A program made the position numbers and the translations under genes. A DNA stretch of 64,000 nucleotides from assembly GCA_963814605.1 (NCBI GenBank), contig CAWFDD010000002.1, positions 1,054,001 to 1,118,000 on the forward strand, read 5' to 3'. The stretch comes from Palsa-295 sp963814605 (GTDB taxonomy: Bacteria; Acidobacteriota; Terriglobia; Acidiferrales; UBA7541). A model generated the notes under the pieces. The model did no database searches. It saw only the letters and a list, made by a program, of their open reading frames with translations, and was not told the origin of the DNA. Below are positions 35,233-43,795 of this stretch, piece by piece. Numbering within the stretch: the stretch's first letter is position 1; each line of letters begins with the position of its first letter.

Positions 35233-38200
35233 TCAGTCCGCCGTCGCTTCCGATTCCTCCGGATTGCCCACGCGATAGCGCTGCAGGCGCCTGGCCAGCC
35301 GGTCGAACCCCAGGTAGACGCAGGGAGTGGTGTAGAGCGTGAGAACCTGGCTGATCAGCAGGCCGCCGACGATGCTGATGCCAAGCGGCCGGCGCAATTC
35401 CGAACCCGTTCCCGTGCCCAGCGCCAGCGGCAAGCCGCCGAGCAGCGCAGCCATGGTCGTCATGATGATCGGCCGGAATCGCAACAGGCACGCCTGATAG
35501 ATCGCTTCCTGCGGCGACTTCCCTTCCTTCCGCTCCGCATCCAGCGCGAAGTCAATCATCATGATGGCGTTCTTCTGCACGATGCCGATCAGCAAAATGA
35601 CGCCGATCAGCGCGATCACGCTGAAGTCCGTCCGGCAGATCAACAGCGCCAGGATGGCGCCCACGCCGGCCGACGGCAGAGTCGAAAGAATGGTGATCGG
35701 ATGAATGTAACTCTCGTATAGAACTCCCAGAACGATGTAAACGGTGATCAGCGCCGCGAGTATCAGCAGAGGTTCATTGGCGAGAGACGCTTGAAACGCC
35801 TGCGCCATCCCTTGAAAGCTCGGGTGCACCGAAAGCGGCAGGTTGATTTCCTTTTCCGCCTTCTTGATCGCATCCACGGCATCGCCCAGCGAAGACCCGG
35901 GCGCCAAATTGAAGGAAAGCGTGACCACGGGAAACTGGCCCTGATGGTTCACCGCCAGCGGGGCGGACTTCTGTTCCAGATGCGTGAACGCCGCGAGAGG
36001 CACCTGCGTGCCGTTCGATGACTTCACATAGATGTCTTTCAGCGAATCCGGATTCTGCTGAAATCGCGGATCCACTTCCAATACCACATGGTATTGGTTC
36101 AACTGCGTGAAAATCGTGGAGACCTGCCGCTGTCCAAAAGCGTCGTAGAGCGTGTTGTCAATCGCCGCTGGCAATATTCCCAGGCGCGCGGCGGTATCGC
36201 GATCAATCACCACATTCGTCTCCAGACCTCCATCGAGCTGGTCTGTGGCGACGTCCCGTAATTGCGGCAGCGATTTCAATTTGTCGGCGAGCTTGGGAGC
36301 CCAGCCGGCAAGCTCCGTGCCGTCCGCATCTTCAATCGTGTACTGATATTCCGTGCGGCTGACCCGGTCTTCGATGCTCAGGTCCTGCACCGGCTGCATG
36401 AACAGCGTGATGCCCTCCACTTGCGCCAATTGGGGCTGCAGCCGCCGGATAATATCGGTCGAGGAAGTTTTCCGCTCCTCGCGCGACTTCAGGTTGATTT
36501 GAATTCGCCCGCTGTTCGGCGTCATGTTGGTGCCGTCCACCCCGATGAACGAGGACAAACTGACCACATCGGGATCTTTCAGAATGACGGCGGCCAGCGC
36601 TTGCTGGCGCTGCGACATATCCGTGAACGAGATGGCCTGCGCGGCGTCCGAAATGCCCAGAATCACGCCGGTGTCCTGCACCGGAAAGAATCCCTTGGGA
36701 ACGTAGTAATAGAGCACGATGGTCAGCACCAGCGTCCCAACCGTCACCACCAGCGTAGCGAACTGATGCCGCAGCACCACCTGCAGAGTTCGGTCGTACC
36801 AGTGAATCATCCCGTTGACGAAGTCTTCCGATGCCCGATAAAAACGGTTGTGCTTGGCTCCGTGCTCGCGGTGCAGCAGTTTCGCGCACATCATCGGCGT
36901 CAGCGTCAGCGACACGCAGGCCGAAACCAGGATGGTCACGCCAAGCGTAACCGCGAATTCGCGGAACAGCCGGCCGACGATGTCTCCCATGAACAGCAGC
37001 GGAATCAGCACCGCGATCAGCGAAACGGTCAGCGACAGAATCGTGAAGCCGATCTGTTCCGAGCCTTTCAACGCCGCCTCCAGCGGCGTGTTCCCTTCCT
37101 CGATGTACCGGGCGATGTTTTCGATCATCACGATCGCGTCGTCCACCACGAATCCGGTCGAAATCGTCAGCGCCATCAGCGACAGGTTGTCCAGGCTGTA
37201 GCCCACCAGATACATCACGCCGAAAGTTCCCACAATCGAGAGCGGAACGGCGACGCTGGGAATAATCGTGGCCGCCACGCTGCGTAAGAACAAAAACATC
37301 ACCATGACCACCAGCGCGATGGTCAGCATCAACGTGAATTGAATGTCCTTAACCGACGCGCGGATTGTCGTGGTTCGATCGGTCAGAATCGTCACATGAA
37401 TCGCCGACGGCAGCGAAGCCTGCAGCCGCGGCAGAAGCTTCTTGATGCTGTCGGCGACGCCGATAATGTTCGTTCCCGGCTGCCGCTGGATATTCAGGAT
37501 CACCGCCGGCATCGTGTTCATCCACGCTGCCTGGGTGTTATTCTCGGCTCCGTCAATCACCGTCGCCACGTCCGACAGCCGAACCGGACCGCCGTTTTTG
37601 TAGGCCACGATCAGCGGACCGTACAACTCGCTGGTTAAAAGCTGATCGTTGTCCTGAATCGTGAATTGCTGGCGCGGACCGTTCAAGGTTCCCTTGGCCT
37701 GGTCCACGTTTGCCGCGCCGAGCGTGGCGCGCAGGTCCTCGAGGCTTAATCCGTAGGAAGCTAGCGCCGTGGGATTGGCGCGAACGCGCACCGCCGGTTT
37801 CTGGCCCCCGCTGATGGTCACCAATCCGACTCCCGACAATTGCGAAATTTTCTGAGCGAGATTGGTGTCCGCGAAATCTTCGACCTTGGAAAGCGGCAGC
37901 GTTTCCGATGTGAGCGCGAGGGTGAGAATGGGCGTGTCCGCCGGATTCACCTTGCTGTAAACCGGCGGGTTGGGCAGGTCCTTGGGCAGGTAAGTGGTGG
38001 CCGCGTTGATGGCCGCCTGCACTTCCTGCTCCGCGACATCAATGTCTTCCTTCAAATCGAATTGCAGGGTGATCAGCGATCCGCCGAACGCGCTGGTGGA
38101 CGTCATCTGCGTCAGGCCGGGGACTTCCCCGAATTGCCGCTCGAGCGGAGTCGTCACGGACGACGCCATCACGTCCGGGCTCGCGCCGGGGTAAAAGGTC

Positions 38201-38343
38201 AGGACCTGAATCGTCGGATAGTCAACCTGAGGCAGCGCCGAAACGGGAAGCTGCAGATATCCCACTCCGCCCGCCAGCAGCACCCCGAACATCAGCAGCG
38301 CCGTCGCAACCGGGCGAACGATAAACGGCCCGGAAATACTCAC
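35233..38343 (-). CDS. mdtB: RND efflux transporter, MdtB-like
   Basis: The 1036-residue protein is homologous to the next gene, 21 bases downstream. It shows SISGPFIVRPVATALLMFGVLLAGG, TGFVVDDAIVMIENIARYIEEG (TM4 proton-relay Asp pair), and LPSAGVGAILALLICRTDF. Its start codon overlaps the adaptor stop by 4 bases (ATGA), so the two are coupled. Forms the MdtBC-like pump together with its partner. Confidence 0.92.
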   Translation of the reverse strand: MSISGPFIVRPVATALLMFGVLLAGGVGYLQLPVSALPQVDYPTIQVLTFYPGASPDVMASSVTTPLERQFGEVPGLTQMTSTSAFGGSLITLQFDLKEDIDVAEQEVQAAINAATTYLPKDLPNPPVYSKVNPADTPILTLALTSETLPLSKVEDFADTNLAQKISQLSGVGLVTISGGQKPAVRVRANPTALASYGLSLEDLRATLGAANVDQAKGTLNGPRQQFTIQDNDQLLTSELYGPLIVAYKNGGPVRLSDVATVIDGAENNTQAAWMNTMPAVILNIQRQPGTNIIGVADSIKKLLPRLQASLPSAIHVTILTDRTTTIRASVKDIQFTLMLTIALVVMVMFLFLRSVAATIIPSVAVPLSIVGTFGVMYLVGYSLDNLSLMALTISTGFVVDDAIVMIENIARYIEEGNTPLEAALKGSEQIGFTILSLTVSLIAVLIPLLFMGDIVGRLFREFAVTLGVTILVSACVSLTLTPMMCAKLLHREHGAKHNRFYRASEDFVNGMIHWYDRTLQVVLRHQFATLVVTVGTLVLTIVLYYYVPKGFFPVQDTGVILGISDAAQAISFTDMSQRQQALAAVILKDPDVVSLSSFIGVDGTNMTPNSGRIQINLKSREERKTSSTDIIRRLQPQLAQVEGITLFMQPVQDLSIEDRVSRTEYQYTIEDADGTELAGWAPKLADKLKSLPQLRDVATDQLDGGLETNVVIDRDTAARLGILPAAIDNTLYDAFGQRQVSTIFTQLNQYHVVLEVDPRFQQNPDSLKDIYVKSSNGTQVPLAAFTHLEQKSAPLAVNHQGQFPVVTLSFNLAPGSSLGDAVDAIKKAEKEINLPLSVHPSFQGMAQAFQASLANEPLLILAALITVYIVLGVLYESYIHPITILSTLPSAGVGAILALLICRTDFSVIALIGVILLIGIVQKNAIMMIDFALDAERKEGKSPQEAIYQACLLRFRPIIMTTMAALLGGLPLALGTGTGSELRRPLGISIVGGLLISQVLTLYTTPCVYLGFDRLARRLQRYRVGNPEESEATAD

Positions 38344-39578
38344 GGAGTCGATCCTGGAGAAGAATTTCCGGCGGGATTTTGCCGGGCGTTGGCCTGATGT
38401 GAATTGACCGGCGCCCCTTGCTGAAGTTTATCCGCCCCGTCCACTACCACCTGCTCGCCTGCACTCAGGCCTTGGGAGATGATGGCAACGTTGCCTTCGA
38501 CAAATTCGACCTGCACCGGGCGGACCTCGGCCAGGTTGTTGGATCCGACGACATACACGAACGATCCCTGCGCGCCCTTCTGAATCGCGGCCGTTGAAAC
38601 GATGATGGCATTCTTGCGCACGTCCAGAAACAGCCGAATGTTGACGAACTGATTCGGCCACAGCGATAGATCGCGATTGTCGAACTCGGACTTGAATTTA
38701 AGCGTTCCGGTGGTCTGATCAATCTGGTTGTCGAGGGTGAGCAGCCTTCCTGTGCCGACCAGCTCCTTGTTGTCGCGGCCGTAGGCCTCCACGGTGAGCT
38801 GCCTCTTCTTCATTACCGAGATCACTTCCGGGATGTTGTCCTCCGGTAGAGTAAAGATCACCGCGATTGGCTGAACCTGCGTGATCACCAGCATTCCGTT
38901 GGTGTCCGCGGCGTGAACGATGTTTCCCGGATCAACCAATCGCAGCCCTACCCGTCCGCTGATCGGCGAAGTGATCCGGCTATAGGTCAATTCCAGTTTT
39001 GCGTTGTCAATCTGCGCCTTGTCGGACTGGATCGCGCCATCGAACTGGCCGACGGTCGCCTGCTGCGTATCGAGTTGCTGGCGAGCGATTACTCCCTCCT
39101 GCCAAAGCTGCTGATAGCGATTCAGATCCACCTTCGCGTCGTTCTGCGACGCCACGTCCTTGGCGAGCTGCCCTTGCGCCTGATCGAGCGCCACCTGAAA
39201 CGGTCGCGGATCAATCTCCGCGAGCACGTCGCCTTCTTTCACAAATTGCCCTTCCTGGAAATTCACCCTCATCAGTTGCCCGTCCACGCGCGAATGGACG
39301 GTAACCGTGTAGAACGCCGTCACCGATCCCAGGCCGGAGAGGTAGTAGGGCATGTCCCTTTGCTGGACGGTCGTCACTCCGACGGATACCGGCGGAGGCC
39401 CCGCGGGATCCTTGGACGCTGCCTGCGAGTGCGCGTGCAATTGGTAGGCGATCACCCCGCCCACGATAATCAGCAGCAGGATAATCCATATCCAGGCGCG
39501 GCTTTTCCTTTCGCCGTTGCCTCTCGGCGCTTCCACCATCCGACTGCTCTCCGGGTTCGGCATATTCGAGTCCGACAT
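38340..39578 (-). CDS. mdtA: RND periplasmic adaptor protein, MdtA-like
   Basis: The 412-residue membrane fusion protein has one N-terminal membrane segment (WIWIILLLIIVGGVIAYQL), a lipoyl-type half (GSVTAFYTVTVHSRVDGQL, VNFQEGQFVKEGDVLAEIDP), a helical hairpin (residues about 130-200) and a beta-barrel with SPISGRVGLRLVDPGNIV. It joins the RND pump to an outer-membrane channel. It is the first gene of the efflux operon. Confidence 0.92.
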   Translation of the reverse strand: MSDSNMPNPESSRMVEAPRGNGERKSRAWIWIILLLIIVGGVIAYQLHAHSQAASKDPAGPPPVSVGVTTVQQRDMPYYLSGLGSVTAFYTVTVHSRVDGQLMRVNFQEGQFVKEGDVLAEIDPRPFQVALDQAQGQLAKDVASQNDAKVDLNRYQQLWQEGVIARQQLDTQQATVGQFDGAIQSDKAQIDNAKLELTYSRITSPISGRVGLRLVDPGNIVHAADTNGMLVITQVQPIAVIFTLPEDNIPEVISVMKKRQLTVEAYGRDNKELVGTGRLLTLDNQIDQTTGTLKFKSEFDNRDLSLWPNQFVNIRLFLDVRKNAIIVSTAAIQKGAQGSFVYVVGSNNLAEVRPVQVEFVEGNVAIISQGLSAGEQVVVDGADKLQQGAPVNSHQANARQNPAGNSSPGSTP

Positions 39579-39671
39579 AGCTCCCTCACACCCTATTTTT
39601 CCACAGTTCTTGGACGTTTCAGAAGGCTTCGAGGATACATAAAAGTGGCGCGAAATTCGACTTTCGTCTCC

Positions 39672-39700
39672 TTGACCGGGTTATCGGCGTCCAGTAGAAT
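39672..39700 (+). promoter_or_regulatory. Sigma-70 promoter of cobA leader
   Basis: TTGACC (39672-39677), a 17-base spacer, and TAGAAT (39695-39700). The expected start of transcription is at about 39707-39708, which is the A of the ATG of the leader ORF, so the leader would be translated without an untranslated region. Confidence 0.65.
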
Positions 39701-39707
39701 CGCTTCA

Positions 39708-39788
39708 ATGGATCATGGCACAAACGCAGCCTTGGGCACGCCGGCTTGTTGTCCCGGCGCAGCGGGCGCGGGTGCTCGATCCGAATAG
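39708..39788 (+). CDS. Putative leaderless leader peptide with adjacent Cys codons
   Basis: A 26-codon ORF begins where transcription should start. The peptide MDHGTNAALGTPACCPGAA continues with Gly/Ala/Arg-rich residues and ends GARSE. Codons 14 and 15 are both TGT (Cys). In mycobacteria, leaderless ORFs with Cys codons act as cysteine sensors in front of sulfur-assimilation genes. A CGCCGG/CCGGCG hairpin (39739-39744 with 39754-39759) places the Cys codons in its loop. Only two Cys codons are present, so the assignment is tentative. Confidence 0.45.
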   Translation: MDHGTNAALGTPACCPGAAGAGARSE

Positions 39789-39812
39789 CTTAGCGAACAT
39801 CGGATGTGCATA

Positions 39813-39858
39813 GCCCGCTGACCGGCGCCAAGTCTGGTAAGCGGGTTTTTTCTTTTTT
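39813..39858 (+). terminator. Intrinsic terminator in the cobA leader (attenuator)
   Basis: CCCGCT (39814-39819) and AGCGGG (39840-39845) form a stem followed by T6 and CT6, ending 11 bases before the cobA ATG. The same GCCCGCT (39813-39819) can instead pair with AGCGGGC (39761-39767), with an inner ATCCGA/TCGGAT stem, giving an antiterminator. Mutually exclusive hairpins next to the gene mean conditional termination. No B12 box or other known riboswitch motif was recognised. Confidence 0.65.
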
Positions 39859-39869
39859 GCCGGGAAAAT

Positions 39870-40682
39870 ATGGACAGCAATCGAGCTTTCGCGAAGACGG
39901 TCAAAGGGAAAGTCTATCTGGTCGGCGCCGGCCCCAGTGACCCGGATCTGCTCACGGTGAAGGCCCAGCGGCTCATCTCCAGCGCCGACGTGATATTGCA
40001 TGACGATCTTGTGCCCGCCGCGGTCCTCGCGCTGGCCGCATCCCGCGCCCAAATCACGAGCGTCGGCAAGCGATTTGGAGCCAAGGGCGCGACGCAGCCG
40101 GAAATCAACGCACGCATGATCGAATCCGCGCGCCGCGGCTTGGCGGTGGTTCGCCTCAAGGGCGGCGACCCCGGCATTTTCGGCCGCCTCGCGGAAGAAA
40201 TCGACGCGCTCGAAGCCGCCGGCGTGCCGTTTGAAATCGTCCCCGGAATCAGCGCCGGCATCGCTGCCGCCGCTTCCCTCGGTGTGTCTCTGACAGACCG
40301 GCGCAAAGCGACGCGCGTCGTCGTGGTCACCAATCATCAAGCGGCAGGCCAACAGGGCGCCCGGAAGACCGATTGGCGCGGCCTGATTCGCGAGGATTCG
40401 ACGCTCGTGATTTACATGCCGGGTCACGATTTCGCCGCCTTGCGCCGCGACCTGCTCGAGGCCGGCTGCGCGGCGGATATGCCGGCCGCAATCGTTTCGC
40501 GCGCCAGCGCTCCGGAGCAGCGTTATCTCTTCACCACCGCCTCTGAACTCGACAAGCTGCCGCCCGTGGATTCACCCGCTGTTCTCTTGATCGGACGCGC
40601 GCTCGATGGTGCGCGCCGCCGCTCCAGCGCCGAGACCTCCCTCGCCCTCGACGAAGCCGATTTGCTCCTGTCTGCCCTGTAG
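39870..40682 (+). CDS. cobA: Uroporphyrinogen-III C-methyltransferase
   Basis: The 270-residue SAM enzyme methylates uroporphyrinogen III at C2 and C7 to precorrin-2, the branch point to sirohaem and cobalamin. Family motifs: KVYLVGAGPSDPDLLTVKA, VVRLKGGDPGIFGR, VPGISAGIAAAASLGVSLTDRR. It is a stand-alone SumT without the CysG oxidase/chelatase domain. The leader with Cys codons points to sirohaem and sulfur assimilation, though no sulfur gene is in the window. Confidence 0.92.
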   Translation: MDSNRAFAKTVKGKVYLVGAGPSDPDLLTVKAQRLISSADVILHDDLVPAAVLALAASRAQITSVGKRFGAKGATQPEINARMIESARRGLAVVRLKGGDPGIFGRLAEEIDALEAAGVPFEIVPGISAGIAAAASLGVSLTDRRKATRVVVVTNHQAAGQQGARKTDWRGLIREDSTLVIYMPGHDFAALRRDLLEAGCAADMPAAIVSRASAPEQRYLFTTASELDKLPPVDSPAVLLIGRALDGARRRSSAETSLALDEADLLLSAL

Positions 40683-40761
40683 GCCTCCTCTCCGGGCCAC
40701 CCGCGTGGCAGCCGCCGCATCTCCTCGAAACGAATTCAACGATCTTCGTGTTAGATTCAAC

Positions 40762-42072
40762 ATGAATTCGCCGGGGAATCCGGTTCTTCGGGGGCCGTCT
40801 CTCGAAATGATCGACCGCAAACGATCGCCTGTTGATTGGATAGACGCCCTGTGGCTGCTGTTTATCGTCGGCCTGGCGTTTCTCCCTCCGCTCAACGAAC
40901 CTCACAAGTACATGATCCTCGTCGCCTTCGCGCTCTTCCAGTTGTTCGAAGGCAAGCTCGTCGCGCGTCTGCCTCGTCAAGGTCCCACGCTGAGCGTCGG
41001 CGTCAAAATACTTCTCGGCACTTTGCTGCTCGACCACACCGGCGACATTGGCATTAACAGCGAGTATTATCCGGTCTATTTTTTGCCCGTCATCACCGCC
41101 GCGATGTACTTCGGCCCGATCGGCACTCTGTTCTGGACCGCCTTCGCGTCTCTGGCCTACTGCTCGTTCCTGATTCCCGCTCTCGTGCTGTACGAGATCA
41201 ACCCCGAGGCCGAGGGCCTGCTGGCGCTGCGGATACTTTTCTTTTTCCTCGTAGGAGTCCTGGTGAATCGTTTCGTGGTGGAGAATCGCCGCCAGGTGGC
41301 GCGCTACCAGGCGCTTTCGGAAACCCTCGAGGAAACAAATCGCCAGTTGCAGCGCGCCGAAGCCGACGCCCGCCGCTCCGAGCGCCTCGCCGCGCTCGGT
41401 CAGATGTCCGCAGGCCTGGCGCACGAAATCCGCAATCCTTTGGGAGTGATCAAAGGCTCCGCGGAGATGCTGATGCAGAAATTGAAGGACGCCAGGCCGC
41501 TCGAGAGCGAGCTCGCCGGATATATTTCCTCCGAAGTGAACCGGCTCAACGCCCTGGTTGCGCGTTTCCTCGATTTTGCGCGGCCCTCGAATCTCGAGTT
41601 GCGGCCCGTGCGCATCTCCGGAATTCTCGACCGTGCTCTGGACGCCGTTCAAACTCAATTGCCCGAGGCAGGTGTGCGTGTTGAGCGCCACTACGCTTCC
41701 GGCGTCGCGGATGTCCCGGTGGACGAGCGCCTGTGCGAGAGCGTTTTCGCAAACCTGATTCAAAATGCCTTCCAGGCCATGGTCGCGTCGGACAGTGGCC
41801 GTGAGCGCATACTGCGCCTCGCCGTGGCCCCGGAAACCTCAAGCGGCCGGACCGGCGTCGGCGTCACCGTCGAAGACACCGGCCCTGGCGTTCCCGCCGA
41901 CTTGCGCGAGCAGATTTTCAATCCGTTCTACACCTCCAAGCAGGACGGCGTCGGACTGGGCCTGGCGATCGTCGCGAAGATCGTGGACGCCCACCGCGGA
42001 TGGATTAAACTTGAAGGCGATTCCCATCTCGGCGCGCGCTTCCATGTGTTTCTGCCGGGCGGCCCGGAATGA
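40762..42072 (+). CDS. Membrane sensor histidine kinase, NtrB/ZraS-like
   Basis: From ATG 40762 the 436-residue kinase has five to six predicted N-terminal helices (residues about 25-165), a short coiled coil (ETLEETNRQLQRAEADARR), then HisKA with GLAHEIRNPLGVIKGSAEML and a HATPase with ANLIQNAFQAM and GVGLGLAIVAKIVDAHRG. An extended start (40606) would overlap cobA and is rejected. The sigma-54 regulator gene follows 123 bases downstream and is the expected partner. Confidence 0.88.
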   Translation: MNSPGNPVLRGPSLEMIDRKRSPVDWIDALWLLFIVGLAFLPPLNEPHKYMILVAFALFQLFEGKLVARLPRQGPTLSVGVKILLGTLLLDHTGDIGINSEYYPVYFLPVITAAMYFGPIGTLFWTAFASLAYCSFLIPALVLYEINPEAEGLLALRILFFFLVGVLVNRFVVENRRQVARYQALSETLEETNRQLQRAEADARRSERLAALGQMSAGLAHEIRNPLGVIKGSAEMLMQKLKDARPLESELAGYISSEVNRLNALVARFLDFARPSNLELRPVRISGILDRALDAVQTQLPEAGVRVERHYASGVADVPVDERLCESVFANLIQNAFQAMVASDSGRERILRLAVAPETSSGRTGVGVTVEDTGPGVPADLREQIFNPFYTSKQDGVGLGLAIVAKIVDAHRGWIKLEGDSHLGARFHVFLPGGPE

Positions 42073-42195
42073 GAGATTGCAAAGCAAAGGTCGGCACTGG
42101 AAGGGCGGGCTTTCAACTTCCGCAACGCTGGTAAGCCTTGAGGTCGAAATGCGAATAACGGCGCTCGCGGCGCCGGCATCGAACAGACAGCGCAC

Positions 42196-43575
42196 ATGAA
42201 ACCCGACAAACCAGCGATCCTGATCGTCGAAGACGAGCCGAAAATGCGGCGGCTGCTGGAACTTCAGCTCGCCGAGGAGGGATTCCAAGCTCGCACCGCC
42301 GCCAACGCCGAAACAGGCCTGCAACTGCTCGGCAAAGAGCCATTCGACGTAATCGTCACGGACTTTAAATTACCCGGCATGAGCGGCCTCGATTTCCTGC
42401 ACGCCGTCAAGCGAGTCAACGCCGATCTGCCCGTGGTCATGATGACCGCGTTCGGCACAGTCGAATCCGCCGTGGATGCCATGAAAGCGGGCGCAAGCGA
42501 CTACGTTTTGAAGCCGTTCTCGCTTGCTGAGCTCGTTCTGATTATCCGCAAGGAGCTTGCCAGCCATCGCCTCCGCGAGGAGAATCGCGACCTGCGCGAA
42601 GCCCTCGGCCGCCGTTACGAATACAAAAATATCGTCGCGCGCAGCGACAAGATGCAGGCGGTGCTTGCGCTGGTCGAACGCGTCGCGCCGACGAACGCAA
42701 CCGTGCTCATCGGCGGTGAAAGCGGAGTGGGCAAGGATCTCGTCGCCCGCGCCATCCACGAACATTCCCAGCGTGCGGCCGGTCCCTTCGTCAAGATCAA
42801 CAGCACTGCAATTCCCGAGACTCTCCTCGAAAGCGAACTTTTCGGCTACGAAAAAGGCGCCTTTTCCGGCGCCACCGCCAGCAAGCCCGGAAAATTCGAG
42901 CTGGCTGACAAAGGAACTTTGTTCCTCGACGAAATCGGCGACGTGCCGGCGGCGATTCAGGTGAAGCTGCTGCGCGTGCTCCAGGATCGCGAGTTCGAAC
43001 GCCTCGGCAGCACCAAAACGCAAAAAGTTGACGTTCGTCTGGTCGCCGCAACCAATCGCGACCTGCGCGCCGCGCTCGAAGAGGGCACCTTCCGCGAGGA
43101 TCTCTACTATCGCCTGAACGTGGTCGCCATCGATATTCCCCCGCTGCGCGAGCACAAGGAAGACATTCCTGCGCTGGCCGAATTCTTCCTGCAGAAATCC
43201 GCGCGCGAATCCGGCAAAGCGGTTCAGGGCATCACTCCCCAGGCGATGAAGTTGCTGATGGATTTTCACTGGCCCGGAAATGTCCGCGAGCTTCAGAATG
43301 TTCTGGAGCGCGCCGTCACGCTCTCCTCCGGCGCAATGCTCGATGTCGCCGACATTCACATTGACGGCGCCGCGCGCCGCGGCTCCGCCGAATCCTCCGC
43401 CGCCCTGCCGCCGGGAATGACGCTCGATCAATGGGAAGAAGAGCTGATTCGTGAGGCGCTTCGGCGCGCCAACGGAAACAAGAGCCAGGCCGCGCGCGCT
43501 CTAGGCCTCTCGCGCAACGCCCTGCGCTACCGCCTCTCGAAAATGGGCGTCGCCGATCCTCCCGAGGCGGAATGA
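42196..43575 (+). CDS. Sigma-54 dependent response regulator, NtrC/ZraR-like
   Basis: 459 residues: receiver (phospho-acceptor Asp56 in VIVTDFKLPGMSG), AAA+ domain with GESGVGKDLVARAIH, KGAFSGAT (sigma-54 loop with Ser in place of the usual Thr) and LFLDEIGDVP, and a C-terminal Fis HTH (NKSQAARALGLSRNALRYRLSKMG). It should open sigma-54 promoters. A well-spaced candidate lies about 150 bases downstream, before the FecR-type gene. Confidence 0.92.
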   Translation: MKPDKPAILIVEDEPKMRRLLELQLAEEGFQARTAANAETGLQLLGKEPFDVIVTDFKLPGMSGLDFLHAVKRVNADLPVVMMTAFGTVESAVDAMKAGASDYVLKPFSLAELVLIIRKELASHRLREENRDLREALGRRYEYKNIVARSDKMQAVLALVERVAPTNATVLIGGESGVGKDLVARAIHEHSQRAAGPFVKINSTAIPETLLESELFGYEKGAFSGATASKPGKFELADKGTLFLDEIGDVPAAIQVKLLRVLQDREFERLGSTKTQKVDVRLVAATNRDLRAALEEGTFREDLYYRLNVVAIDIPPLREHKEDIPALAEFFLQKSARESGKAVQGITPQAMKLLMDFHWPGNVRELQNVLERAVTLSSGAMLDVADIHIDGAARRGSAESSAALPPGMTLDQWEEELIREALRRANGNKSQAARALGLSRNALRYRLSKMGVADPPEAE

Positions 43576-43725
43576 TGCTGTTCAGTGCCGGTGGTTGAAA
43601 TCCACCACCGCCGCTTGAAATGCACCAGAGGCGCTTGTCATCACTCCGTCGCTAGCCAGACCGGACCTGTCCGTAAACTGCTGTTTCTAAAACCGTTACA
43701 CGTTTTTCCCCGACATCCACGACTT

Positions 43726-43743
43726 TGGCATCGGCCCTGCATT
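43726..43743 (+). promoter_or_regulatory. Candidate sigma-54 promoter
   Basis: TTGGCATCGGCCCTGCATT: GG at 43727-43728 and GC at 43739-43740 are separated by 10 bases, the exact -24/-12 spacing, and both elements resemble the consensus TGGCAC and TTGCA. Transcription would start near 43752, with GGGGG upstream of the ATG at 43796. The gene just upstream encodes a sigma-54 activator. Confidence 0.6.
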
Positions 43744-43795
43744 ATAGCGGTCGAGATCTTGAAGTTTATAGGCATTGATAGTTGGGGGCTACGAG

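Noticed and set aside
39708..39858. Cobalamin riboswitch in the cobA leader
   Set aside because: No B12-box or conserved cobalamin core sequences were found; the terminator and ORF explain the leader better.
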